DNA from: Bradyrhizobium sp. Ai1a-2
Lineage (GTDB): Bacteria > Pseudomonadota > Alphaproteobacteria > Rhizobiales > Xanthobacteraceae
Length of the DNA stretch: 33,036 nucleotides
Assembly: GCF_000426245.1 (NCBI RefSeq)
Contig: NZ_AUEZ01000085.1
Location: forward strand, 1-33,036
Direction: 5' to 3'
In this document: positions 1 to 6,774 of the stretch, in pieces
How positions within the stretch are numbered: the stretch's first letter is position 1
How the letters are laid out: each line of letters opens with the position of its first letter
Notes under the pieces: generated by a model
Seen by the model: only the letters and a program-made list of their open reading frames with translations
Database searches by the model: none
Told to the model about the DNA's origin: nothing
Program-made: the position numbers and the translations under genes

Positions 1-313
1 GGGCGATGCACCGCAAACTGCGGCCCTGATCGAGGGACTGCCTGCCGAGGTCATCATGGCCGATACGGCCTATGACGCCGATCACTTGCGCCAAGCCATC
101 GCCGCCAAGGGAGCGCTGGCCGTCATCCCCAACAACCCGTCACGTGCGCTCAAATATCCGCTCGATAAGCATCTCTATGCCCAGCGTCATCTCGTGGAAT
201 GCTGCTTCTCAAAACTCAAGCAGTTCCGTCGCGTCGCAACCCGCTTCGAAAAGACCGCCCGAAATTACCACGCTGTTGTCACGCTCGCAGCCATCGTCTT
301 ATGGCTGAGATAA
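1..313 (+). CDS. IS5-family transposase, C-terminal part (cut by window edge)
   Basis: This is the C-terminal end of a DDE transposase; the reading frame is open from base 2 and runs off the left edge, so the start is outside the window. The translation has the late IS5-family blocks: an Asp-containing ADTAYDAD segment followed by an LR helix, an IPNNPSR segment, and the VECCFSKLKQFRRVATRFEK block whose Glu should be the third catalytic acid. It ends with the hydrophobic VVTLAAIVLWLR tail usual in this family, and the stop is TAA at 311-313. It catalyses cut-and-paste movement of its own element. It lies inside the integrated element that ends at the tRNA-Leu gene, which fits mobile DNA. Whether the whole gene is intact cannot be judged. 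Family assignment is confident; the subgroup (possibly IS427-like) is a guess. Confidence 0.85.
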   Translation, partial: GDAPQTAALIEGLPAEVIMADTAYDADHLRQAIAAKGALAVIPNNPSRALKYPLDKHLYAQRHLVECCFSKLKQFRRVATRFEKTARNYHAVVTLAAIVLWLR

Positions 314-654
314 GTGTCCACACCACCTAGAGAAACTCGAAAGCGTCCCAGCTAAGTCGATCAAGAGAAAATGATCGCTATCCTCTTCTTCGACTTCGCT
401 AGCTCACAATGATTTTTGGCTCTTTCGACTATCTCATAATGCTCCAAGTCTTATCTCCCTTCACTAGAGTAACCAGTGAACGCCGTGGTTGAATAAATCA
501 GCGCGGCGCTCTCTCCCGTACCATTCCTCCTTCGATTTCGCGGCCACCAACGCAGAAGCTGATGGCAAACGCGCTGTGGTCGCACTCGGAATGATCAGTG
601 TCTCGTGACGGGGAAGCGCGCAGTTCGAACGTGCTCACGATAGGAGAAAGGTTC
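314..654. other. Non-coding stretch between IS remnant and small ORF
   Basis: No convincing gene is visible on either strand. The first half is visibly richer in A and T than the core genes to the right, as expected for recently acquired DNA. The right inverted repeat of the IS element should lie just after the transposase stop, around 314-335, but it cannot be defined without the left end of the element. The stretch must also contain the promoter for the small gene that starts at 655. No clear -35/-10 pair was found. Confidence 0.4.
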
Positions 655-876
655 ATGCCGCGGCGTCCGGCAAAGGTTACTCAAGCAGACCTAGCTCGCG
701 CAATCCGCGCCGCCAAGGAAGCCGGCGCGAGCGCGGTCAGTGTCGATGCAGACGGCGCTATTCGGATTGCACTGACGCCGAGCGCCGCGCCAACCACGCC
801 CACAACAGGTCTCGACGAGGTATGGGTGCCATCGGAGGCGCTGCAGCGTTACCTGAAACGCACCGAAAGCGGGTGA
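655..876 (+). CDS. Small hypothetical protein next to integrase
   Basis: A 73-residue protein of unknown function. The start at 655 is preferred over an upstream in-frame GTG at 598 because a strong ribosome binding site (AGGAGAAAG, 642-650) sits 4 bases before it and the added residues look random. The N-terminal half (KVTQADLARAIRAAKEAG) looks like a short helix pair, followed by a small beta segment (AVSVDADGAIRIAL), a Thr/Pro-rich linker and a last helix. It ends 72 bases before the integrase start on the same strand, so the two may be cotranscribed. From memory, small proteins of this look often sit beside integrases in rhizobial islands. A role as excisionase or recombination directionality factor is an inference only; no known motif proves it. 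Confidence 0.7.
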   Translation: MPRRPAKVTQADLARAIRAAKEAGASAVSVDADGAIRIALTPSAAPTTPTTGLDEVWVPSEALQRYLKRTESG

Positions 877-948
877 AGGGCACCTTATGCAATTGATGCG
901 GACTCAACGCATCGCTAGACTCCAAGCATTGGTTCACGGAGACCGCCA

Positions 949-2457
949 ATGCTTGGAACGGAGAATCGCGACCCCCGCGCCCCCGGGGATCTGCGCAGGT
1001 ACCTCTGCTTCGATTATTCCGCGCGGGGCGCGCTGCGCTGGTATGTAAAGGTGAGCGCCAAGGGCCGCCGGATCGGCATCAGTGAGGAGTACGGCACCGA
1101 AGCGTTCGACATCGCCTTCGACGCGGCGATCTCGGTGCTCGGCGGAGTGAAGCGTATGCGTCGGGTGAAGCCCACGGTGAAGCCGGACCAGCCGGAGCGG
1201 CGTTATCTTCATGTTGACGTCAGCCAATGGGGACAGTTGCGCTATTACGTGCAACTGCGCAACAAGCTGCCGAAGATCCGGATCAAGGCCGAATTCGGCA
1301 CACCCGAGTTCAACGCCGAGGTCGATACCGCCATCGCCGCCCAGATCGCGCTGTATGGCAACGAGGGCGATTACATCAACGCGCAGAAGCAGCGTAACGA
1401 ACCACGCCCTCCTCTGCCCGCGGCGCCGCCAAAGCCGGGTACCTTGCGATGGTACTGGGGCGTATACAAGGAGAGCGACCACTGGTTTGGCGATCTCACC
1501 GTCGGCCAACAGGGCCTTGCAGACTCGACACGACTTCAGCGCACGGGGCTGATTGAGTCGCTGCTGCCGGAGAACGGCGAGAAGCCATTTGCAGTACTGA
1601 CTCGCAGGGTCATCAAGGCCGAGATGAAGGCGCGCACACCGTCACAGGCTGGCAACCTGCTGTCGGCACTGCGCGGCATGATCCGCTGGATGATCGATGA
1701 AGGTCATCTCGACGAGGACGACGATCCGACCATCGGGCTGAAGTCGGGCAAGGCGAAGGCGAGCCGCGAAAGTGGCGGTTTCCTGCCCTGGACCGAGGAG
1801 GACATGGCGCTCTTTCGGGCGAGGTGGTCGCTCGGCACTGAGGCGCGGCTGATGTTCGACATCCTGCACTACACCTTCCTCCGGCTTGGTGACGCGCACC
1901 GCTTCGGGCCGCCGCATCTACGACAGATCGTCCGCAAGATGGCCGTGCAGATCACGACCGAGAAGAGCCAGGGCAACACCACTGTGACCGTGCCAGTGCA
2001 CCCGGAGTTCGCCGACAGCCTGCGGGCGGCGCGGGCGGCGGGGATCGTCGGCGCGGAGGTGTTCACCGGCAAGAAGCTGCGCGGCCGGGTGCTACCGATG
2101 AACAAGAAGGCATGGGCGATGAAGTTCAAGAAGTACGCGGTCCTGGCCGGCGTCAACGAGCCCAAGAAAAGCTGCCATGGGGTCCGTAAGGCTCGGGCCG
2201 AGGTGGCCGCGTATGCCGACTGCACCGAGAGTCAAATGATGGCGATGTTCGGCTGGACCGATCCGAAAATGCCCGCGCACTACATCGCGCAGGCGAACCG
2301 GGAGAAGCTCGGGATGAGCGGAATGGAGAAGATCGTGGCGTTCGATCAGAGCCAGTCGCTGGATGAATTCATGTTGGCGCGCGGCGCGAACACAGCCGGA
2401 ACATCCAGCGAGAACAGAGTAGTAACTTTGCGTAGTAACGCACGCAAAAAAATCTAG
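949..2457 (+). CDS. Tyrosine recombinase / phage-type integrase of a tRNA-Leu island
   Basis: A 502-residue site-specific recombinase expected to integrate and excise the element lying to its left. The catalytic set is visible in order: Arg312 (in FLRLGDAHRF), Lys339 (ITTEKSQG), His410-x-x-Arg413 (CHGVRKAR), Trp436 (FGWTD) and the nucleophile Tyr445 (PAHYIAQ). The core-binding domain covers roughly residues 165-270. The N-terminal part is unusual: residues 16-61 and 84-129 are two ungapped copies of a 46-residue module, 21 of 46 positions identical, each with an LRWY/LRYY and an E(Y/F)GT motif. The gene points at the 3' end of a tRNA-Leu gene, the usual place for such an integrase. The start at 949 (ATG) has only a weak ribosome binding site, and a Met or GTG further in cannot be excluded. 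Confidence 0.93.
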   Translation: MLGTENRDPRAPGDLRRYLCFDYSARGALRWYVKVSAKGRRIGISEEYGTEAFDIAFDAAISVLGGVKRMRRVKPTVKPDQPERRYLHVDVSQWGQLRYYVQLRNKLPKIRIKAEFGTPEFNAEVDTAIAAQIALYGNEGDYINAQKQRNEPRPPLPAAPPKPGTLRWYWGVYKESDHWFGDLTVGQQGLADSTRLQRTGLIESLLPENGEKPFAVLTRRVIKAEMKARTPSQAGNLLSALRGMIRWMIDEGHLDEDDDPTIGLKSGKAKASRESGGFLPWTEEDMALFRARWSLGTEARLMFDILHYTFLRLGDAHRFGPPHLRQIVRKMAVQITTEKSQGNTTVTVPVHPEFADSLRAARAAGIVGAEVFTGKKLRGRVLPMNKKAWAMKFKKYAVLAGVNEPKKSCHGVRKARAEVAAYADCTESQMMAMFGWTDPKMPAHYIAQANREKLGMSGMEKIVAFDQSQSLDEFMLARGANTAGTSSENRVVTLRSNARKKI

Positions 2458-2483
2458 CGATTTCAATGCCAAAACTGGGTTTA

Positions 2484-2530
2484 TGGTGCGCTCGGAGGGA
2501 CTCGAACCCCCACGATTTTACTCACTGCCA
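2484..2530 (-). other. Probable island attachment site in tRNA-Leu 3' half
   Basis: Integrases of this type usually recombine at the 3' half of a tRNA gene (T arm plus acceptor end) and leave that half intact on the side next to the integrase or the tRNA body. Here the tRNA is complete, the integrase ends 26 bp outside it, and an IS remnant and AT-richer DNA follow to the left. The crossover block should therefore lie within this stretch. The matching copy at the other end of the island would be left of the window, so the exact core sequence cannot be read here. This is inference from the arrangement. Confidence 0.5.
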
Positions 2531-2568
2531 CCTCAAGGCAGCGCGTCTACCAATTCCGCCACGAGCGC
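2484..2568 (-). tRNA. tRNA-Leu (anticodon GAG)
   Basis: Read on the minus strand the gene starts GCGCTCG at 2568 and ends CGAGCGC at 2488, pairing as a perfect 7-bp acceptor stem, followed by discriminator A and an encoded CCA (2486-2484). The anticodon arm is CTGCC-TTGAGGT-GGCAG, with anticodon GAG at 2534-2532, reading CUC/CUU leucine codons. A long variable arm of about 12 bases marks it as class II, as for tRNA-Leu. The T arm carries TTCGAGT with one G-T pair in its stem. Upstream on the minus strand TTGTCC (2644-2639) and TACATC (2621-2616), 17 bases apart, are a weak promoter candidate. Its 3' end faces the integrase gene and is the likely attachment site of the island. Confidence 0.97.
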
Positions 2569-2664
2569 TTGGGATGCCGGAGGGAACCTAAGGGCCGCCG
2601 CCGGATCGACGGCGGGATGTATCAAATCGGATGGTGGGGGACAAGCCGATAAGTGGCCAATTAA

Positions 2665-2907
2665 CTACCTAACATCAGGGGATTTCGGCAGCATTTGCTT
2701 GACCTCGACCGCAATCCGGTTGCGATCGACCAGCACGACGCCGCTGGCGATGGGCAGGTTGTTGGCGAGGATCTTGACCTCGTCGGCCTCGGTGGCGTCC
2801 AGTTCGATGATGGCGCCGCGGGAAAGCCGCATAACCTGGTGAATTGGCATCGTAGTGGTGCCAAGCACCACCATGAGATCGACACTGACTTTATCGAGGG
2901 TAGCCAC
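2665..2907 (-). CDS. fliN: Short FliN-like flagellar motor switch protein (SpoA domain)
   Basis: An 80-residue protein that is almost only the SpoA (FliN/FliM C-terminal) domain. It has the characteristic run VDLMVVLGTTTMPIHQVMRL, then RGAIIELD and a segment equivalent to the usual 'vNg.lia.GevVvvd...aVrit' (NNLPIASGVVLVDRNRIAVEV). FliN builds the C-ring of the flagellar rotor together with FliM and FliG. The start is a GTG at 2907; in that frame a stop lies eight codons upstream, so no other usual start exists. The ribosome binding site is poor. It is shorter than classical FliN (about 110-140 residues) because the N-terminal extension is missing. No other flagellar gene is in the window, and lipB is divergent, so this is an isolated copy. 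It may be an accessory SpoA protein rather than the main FliN. Confidence 0.85.
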   Translation of the reverse strand: MATLDKVSVDLMVVLGTTTMPIHQVMRLSRGAIIELDATEADEVKILANNLPIASGVVLVDRNRIAVEVKQMLPKSPDVR

Positions 2908-2967
2908 TTCTGAACCGCCAAACCGAGACTAGATTGTGGTTCCACCAGACCACGTGATGGTTATCTA

Positions 2968-3693
2968 ATGGTTAATGCCCGCCAAAACCTCGATTTGACT
3001 ACTTTTGCGCACCCAAACGGCGGCGAAGCCGTCGAGTGGCGGATTTCGGATGCCCCGGTGCCCTACCCTGACGCCGTCGCCGCAATGGAATCACGCGTCA
3101 CCGACATCGCGGCCGGGAAAGCACCCGAACTGGTCTGGCTCCTGGAGCATCCCCCGCTCTACACCTCCGGCACCAGCGGCAAGGCCGGCGATCTCCTGGA
3201 GGCGCGATTCCCGATCTTCGAGAGCGGGCGCGGCGGCCAGATCACCTATCACGGCCCCGGACAGCGGGTGGCCTATGTGATGCTGGACCTGAAGCGGCGC
3301 CGGCCGGATGTGCGCGCCTATGTCGCCTCTCTGGAAGAATGGATCATCCGCACCCTTGGCGCCTTCAATGTCCGCGGCGAGCGCCGCGAGGACCGTGTCG
3401 GCGTCTGGGTCAAGCGGCCCGACAAGGGGCCGGGATTCGAGGACAAGATCGCCGCGATCGGGGTGCGGCTCAAGCGCTGGGTGTCGTTTCACGGCATCGC
3501 CATCAATGTCGAGCCGGACCTCTCGCATTTCTCCGCGATCGTGCCCTGCGGCGTGGTCGACCCACGCTACGGCGTCACCTCCCTGGTCGACCTCGGCCTG
3601 CCGGTGACGCTGCCCGACGTCGACGTTGCGCTTCGGCAGGCGTTTATCGAGGTGTTCGGCGCAGCCGAAGCGCGGCTGCCAGAGACGACTTAG
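2968..3693 (+). CDS. lipB: Octanoyltransferase LipB
   Basis: A 241-residue lipoyl(octanoyl) transferase that moves octanoate from acyl carrier protein to the lipoyl domains of pyruvate and 2-oxoglutarate dehydrogenase and the glycine cleavage H protein; LipA then adds sulphur. The family motifs are all present: the RGGQITYHGPGQ block at 88-99, Lys160 in the DKIAAIGVRLKRWVSFHG segment and the thioester-forming Cys194 in IVPCG. Length is normal for alphaproteobacteria. The ATG at 2968 has a weak ribosome binding site but the N-terminus fits the family. It is divergent from the FliN-like gene with only 60 bases between the starts, so the promoters share a short intergenic region. It acts in the cytosol. 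Function is essentially certain. Confidence 0.97.
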   Translation: MVNARQNLDLTTFAHPNGGEAVEWRISDAPVPYPDAVAAMESRVTDIAAGKAPELVWLLEHPPLYTSGTSGKAGDLLEARFPIFESGRGGQITYHGPGQRVAYVMLDLKRRRPDVRAYVASLEEWIIRTLGAFNVRGERREDRVGVWVKRPDKGPGFEDKIAAIGVRLKRWVSFHGIAINVEPDLSHFSAIVPCGVVDPRYGVTSLVDLGLPVTLPDVDVALRQAFIEVFGAAEARLPETT

Positions 3694-3712
3694 CACCGGG
3701 CCGCCCGCGGCC

Positions 3713-5149
3713 TCACAAGATCGCCTCGAATGCGCTGCGCAGCGTCTCGTGCCGGAACACGAAGCCGTTGCTGAGCGCCTTGTTGGGCAGCACGCGCTGG
3801 CCGCCCAGCAACAGCTCCTTGGCGAAATCGCCTCCGACCCGGCGCAGCAGGCCGGCGGGGACGCGAAAGATTGCGGGTCGATGCAGCCGGCGCCCGAGCT
3901 CTTCGGTGAATTTGGCGTTGGTCACCGGGATCGGCGCGGTCGCATTGATCGGACCTGTGAGATCGGCTCTCGCGATCACATGCGCGATCAGACGGACGAG
4001 ATCGTCGCGCTCGATCCATGACATCCATTGCCTGCCCGAACCGAGCGGCCCGCCGAGCCCGAATTCGAACGGCGTCAGCATGCGCGTGATGAAGCCGCCG
4101 TCGGTGCCGAGCACCAGGCCGATCCGCAGGCAGACAACGCGGACGCCGAATTCTTCCGCGGGACGCGCCGCCTCCTCCCAGGCCTCGCAGAGTTCATGGC
4201 TGAAGCAGGCGTGTGACTTGGCCGACTCGGTCAGTACCTGGTCCTGCCACAGCCCGTACCATCCGATCGCGGAGCCGCTGACAAGGACGGCCGGCTTGCG
4301 TTCGAGACGCGCGATCAGTTTCACGACGTCGCCGGTGATATCGATCCGCGAGGCAAGGATCTCGTGGCGCTTGGCCTCGGTCCATAGGCCGTTGCCGATC
4401 GGCTCGCCCGCGAGATTGACGATGGCGTCGATCCTGGTCTCCGCAGGAATCTGGTCGAGGCTCGTGATCAGCGTGATCGGCGGCGGCAACAGCTCGGCCT
4501 TTGCCGGATTTCGGATCAGCGCGATGACCTGATGGCCGGCGGCCGTGAGGCCTGCGACGAGGCGGCTGCCGATGAAGCCGGTGGCGCCGGTGACGAGCAC
4601 CGTCTGCCGGCCGGGCAAACCCGTCACAAGCTCGCGCGCGGGCGCGATGGTCATGCGCGCCAGGCGTTTTGTGGCCGTGAAATCGCGCAAGACGCAAAGC
4701 GCAGCGCCGACAGCGGCCGCCGCTGCCGCGATGCTGAGAAGACCGGTGTAAGCCGATTTGATCCCGGTCGGCTGCATCGCCCAGCCGATCAGGACCGGCA
4801 GCAGCAGGACCAGGATGGCGCCGTAATTGATCGCGAGCAGCGTATGATTGATACGCTCGCTCGCCGGCAACTTCCTGCTCAGATCCTCCTCGACGAAATC
4901 CATCAGCGTGATGACGACTTCCGCCACCAGCACGGCAATGATCAGCATGGCGAAAACGCCGTGCACCTCGAGCCAGCCGAGAATGAGGAACAGCAGCGCA
5001 TAGAACATGTTGCGCACGGCGTGGAGCTGCAGCTCGAAACGCTGCGACGGACGCCACGCCAGGCGCTCGGTGAACTCATGGTGATAGAAGGTGTCGAATA
5101 CCCCCATCACGATTTGAATGGCGATCAGGGTCCAGAGCAGCGGCGTCAT
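3713..5149 (-). CDS. Membrane-anchored TIGR01777-family NAD(P)-dependent epimerase
   Basis: A 478-residue fusion. Residues 1 to about 160 form a hydrophobic region with four or five membrane segments (for example around 1-18, 47-85, 105-125, 135-155) of no clear family. Residues 183 to the end are a short-chain dehydrogenase/epimerase of the TIGR01777 (YfcH) type: the dinucleotide loop TGATGFIG at 187-194, VNLAGEPIGNGLWTEAKR, the SGSAIGWYG segment with the active-site Tyr, and the C-terminal DUF1731 region ending NKALSNGFVFRHETLRSAFEAIL. The substrate is unknown for the family. Its start codon overlaps the stop of the DUF4166 gene (ATGA), so the two are translationally coupled, and a GbsR-type regulator heads the operon. 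Most YfcH proteins are soluble and about 300 residues, so the membrane part is an extension. Confidence 0.9.
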   Translation of the reverse strand: MTPLLWTLIAIQIVMGVFDTFYHHEFTERLAWRPSQRFELQLHAVRNMFYALLFLILGWLEVHGVFAMLIIAVLVAEVVITLMDFVEEDLSRKLPASERINHTLLAINYGAILVLLLPVLIGWAMQPTGIKSAYTGLLSIAAAAAAVGAALCVLRDFTATKRLARMTIAPARELVTGLPGRQTVLVTGATGFIGSRLVAGLTAAGHQVIALIRNPAKAELLPPPITLITSLDQIPAETRIDAIVNLAGEPIGNGLWTEAKRHEILASRIDITGDVVKLIARLERKPAVLVSGSAIGWYGLWQDQVLTESAKSHACFSHELCEAWEEAARPAEEFGVRVVCLRIGLVLGTDGGFITRMLTPFEFGLGGPLGSGRQWMSWIERDDLVRLIAHVIARADLTGPINATAPIPVTNAKFTEELGRRLHRPAIFRVPAGLLRRVGGDFAKELLLGGQRVLPNKALSNGFVFRHETLRSAFEAIL

Positions 5150-5811
5150 GAGATGGTCTCCCTAAACACAGCGGACTGACGGATCAGCATGCCGAAGCGG
5201 GGATGAATGATCTCGAGCGTGAAGCGGAATTGGTCGCCGCCGAGATCGCGATGGGTCACGGTGAGATCGCCCGGCGTGAGCCACTCCGGCAGCGGCAATC
5301 GGAACGGACCGAGCTGCAGCGAATAACCGGAGCTGCGAAACACCAGCGCTTCCCGCGCGACCGATATCTTGAGCGCCATGCTGACACCGCAGCCGACATA
5401 TTCCTCGAGCCCCGTTGGACCAGCGAATCGTTTGCAGGAGTGGATGACCTGCGGAAAGCCGTTGCTGCGCGTGGCGATGCGGCTCCAGATCTGGCCGCCA
5501 GTGGCTGCATCCTCGGTCACCGTGACGATAGCCGGGACGCCGGTCTCGGTGCCGGTCGGCAACGGCCCGCCGATCAGGCGCGCGGCCTGCGCCAGCCACC
5601 AGCCGGCGTAACTGAAGGTGACTTCATCGATTTCGCCGACATAGATGATGGTCCCGCCCTCGGCGAGGCGCTTCGAGAAGCGCCGCCAGACCGCGACCGG
5701 CAGCCGTCCCCAGTCCTCGTCGGGGAGCAGCGCACGAAACCTGTTGTCGTCGTGCAGTCTTGCGTTGGAAGCCGGCGATGTCTTGAGGCTGGTTATCCTT
5801 GCTGACGCCAT
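5146..5811 (-). CDS. DUF4166 domain protein
   Basis: A 221-residue protein matching the DUF4166 pattern from about residue 30: an N-terminal LLPDEDWGRLPVAVWRRFSKR segment, GWWLAQAARLIGGPLP, a VTVTED strand, WSRIATR and a C-terminal beta-rich part ending HPRFGMLIRQSAVFRE. There is no signal peptide or membrane helix, so it is probably cytosolic or attached to its partner. No catalytic residues are known for the family. It is the middle gene of a three-gene operon: 21 bases after the GbsR-type regulator and overlapping the epimerase by 4 bases. The tight coupling suggests it works with the membrane-bound epimerase on the same unknown compound, perhaps a lipid-like one given its shape-lined beta fold; that last point is speculation. 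Confidence 0.85.
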   Translation of the reverse strand: MASARITSLKTSPASNARLHDDNRFRALLPDEDWGRLPVAVWRRFSKRLAEGGTIIYVGEIDEVTFSYAGWWLAQAARLIGGPLPTGTETGVPAIVTVTEDAATGGQIWSRIATRSNGFPQVIHSCKRFAGPTGLEEYVGCGVSMALKISVAREALVFRSSGYSLQLGPFRLPLPEWLTPGDLTVTHRDLGGDQFRFTLEIIHPRFGMLIRQSAVFRETIS

Positions 5812-5832
5812 CGCACGCTCCCACTTGCTTGC

Positions 5833-6390
5833 CTATCTGGCTCTTCCCGTCGGCAGCAGATTCACGATTTTCTCGCCGAGCTTGATCAGCGCGACCAGGC
5901 GCGGCCGCGGCACGTTGAGCATCTGGCTGTACCAGCGGTCGACGAGTTCGGTGAAAGCCAGCATCTCCTTCAGCCGCTTGCCCGCGACCGGGCTGATCGT
6001 GGGATCCTCGGCCGCATCCGACACGCAGGCGCGAAGCGCCGCGATCGCCGGATCGATCTCGCGCTCCTTGCGCCCTGCGGCGATCCGCGCCGCGACTTCC
6101 CAGATGTCGGTTTCCGCCTCGAAATGATCGCGCCGGTCGCCGAGGATCGGCACGCGGCGGATCAGATTCCAGGCAAGCAGCTCCTTGATCGAATTGGACA
6201 CATTCGAGCGCGCCATGCCGAGCGTGTCGGCGATGTCCTCCGCCGTCATCGGCGTTTCGGCGAGATAGAGCAGGCCGTGGATCTGGCTGACCGAGCGGTT
6301 GACACCCCACTCGTCCCCCATGTCGCCCCAATGCAGGATGAAGCGCTCGACTGCGGGCGGAAGTTTTCTCTTGCCGGTTATTTCTGTCAT
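5833..6390 (-). CDS. GbsR/MarR-family transcriptional regulator
   Basis: A 185-residue winged-helix regulator of the GbsR/MarR group. The DNA-binding part is clear at about residues 35-85 (GLLYLAETPMTAEDIADTLG, ARSNVSNSIKELLAWNLI, then the wing GDRRDHFEAE); the rest is helical and should form the dimer and ligand site. The start at 6390 is chosen over an in-frame ATG at 6420 because a promoter (TTGACA 6425-6420, 17 bases, GATATT 6402-6397) would start transcription at about 6390, making the upstream ATG untranscribed and the mRNA leaderless. A perfect 22-bp palindrome (6379-6400) covers this start and is a likely operator for self-control. It is followed after 21 bases by the DUF4166 and epimerase genes, which it probably also controls. 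Confidence 0.88.
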   Translation of the reverse strand: MTEITGKRKLPPAVERFILHWGDMGDEWGVNRSVSQIHGLLYLAETPMTAEDIADTLGMARSNVSNSIKELLAWNLIRRVPILGDRRDHFEAETDIWEVAARIAAGRKEREIDPAIAALRACVSDAAEDPTISPVAGKRLKEMLAFTELVDRWYSQMLNVPRPRLVALIKLGEKIVNLLPTGRAR

Positions 6391-6400
6391 GACAGAAATA
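6379..6400. promoter_or_regulatory. 22-bp perfect palindrome over start codon, likely operator
   Basis: The 11 bases TATTTCTGTCA (6379-6389) are followed directly by their reverse complement (6390-6400), giving a perfect inverted repeat with no spacer. It overlaps the -10 element, the predicted transcription start and the ATG of the GbsR-type gene. Binding of a dimeric winged-helix protein here would block RNA polymerase, so autorepression is the simplest reading. The palindrome is seen directly; the binding protein is inferred. Confidence 0.7.
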
Positions 6401-6425
6401 TCTGATAGAACAGGGCGCATGTCAA
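6390..6425 (-). promoter_or_regulatory. Sigma-70-type promoter giving a leaderless mRNA
   Basis: On the minus strand a perfect -35 hexamer TTGACA (6425-6420) is separated by 17 bases from GATATT (6402-6397), which matches four of six positions of the -10 consensus. Seven bases further lies 6390, the A of the ATG used here for the GbsR-type regulator. No Shine-Dalgarno sequence precedes either ATG. Together this supports a leaderless transcript for the regulator-DUF4166-epimerase operon. Confidence 0.6.
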
Positions 6426-6474
6426 GCCGCTGCTTGCTCCGTCCCGTTCTGGATTTGAAGGTTGCGGAAGCGCC

Positions 6475-6774
6475 CTACACCGTCGCCAGCACCGAGAAGC
6501 CCTCCCCCGCTTCGCGCAGCTTGAGGAGATCGGGACCGCCGGCCTCGTCTTGCACGGCATCGACTCGTGAGGCGGTCGGCCCGCGCCGGCACGCGGCGAT
6601 CATTTCCGACACGACGACCTCGGGCCCGGCAAGGACCGCTTCGACGCTGCCGTCCCTTCGGTTGCGAACCCAGCCCTCGAGCTGGCGCACACGCGCCTGG
6701 TATTCGACCCAGGCGCGATAACCGACGCCCTGCACACGACCGCGGATCATGACATGACGGATCGTGTCGCTCAC
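6475..6774 (-). CDS. acyP: Acylphosphatase
   Basis: A 99-residue acylphosphatase that hydrolyses the carboxyl-phosphate bond of acyl phosphates such as acetyl phosphate and carbamoyl phosphate. Both signature motifs are present: the phosphate-binding loop GRVQGVGYR with catalytic Arg20 and the GWVRNRRDGSVEAVLAG block with catalytic Asn38. The length is normal. The start is a GTG at 6774 that overlaps the stop codon of the preceding decarboxylase-like gene (GTGA), so translation is coupled to it. It is the last gene of a run beginning with the acyl-CoA carboxylase subunit. A metabolic link to that run is not established; small acylphosphatases often sit in unrelated operons. Confidence 0.95.
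   Translation of the reverse strand: MSDTIRHVMIRGRVQGVGYRAWVEYQARVRQLEGWVRNRRDGSVEAVLAGPEVVVSEMIAACRRGPTASRVDAVQDEAGGPDLLKLREAGEGFSVLATV

Noticed and set aside
2483..2842. Plus-strand open frame beginning VRSEGLEPPRF
   Set aside because: It starts in the antisense of the tRNA-Leu gene and overlaps the FliN-like gene; this peptide is a well-known artefact of translated tRNA-Leu genes.
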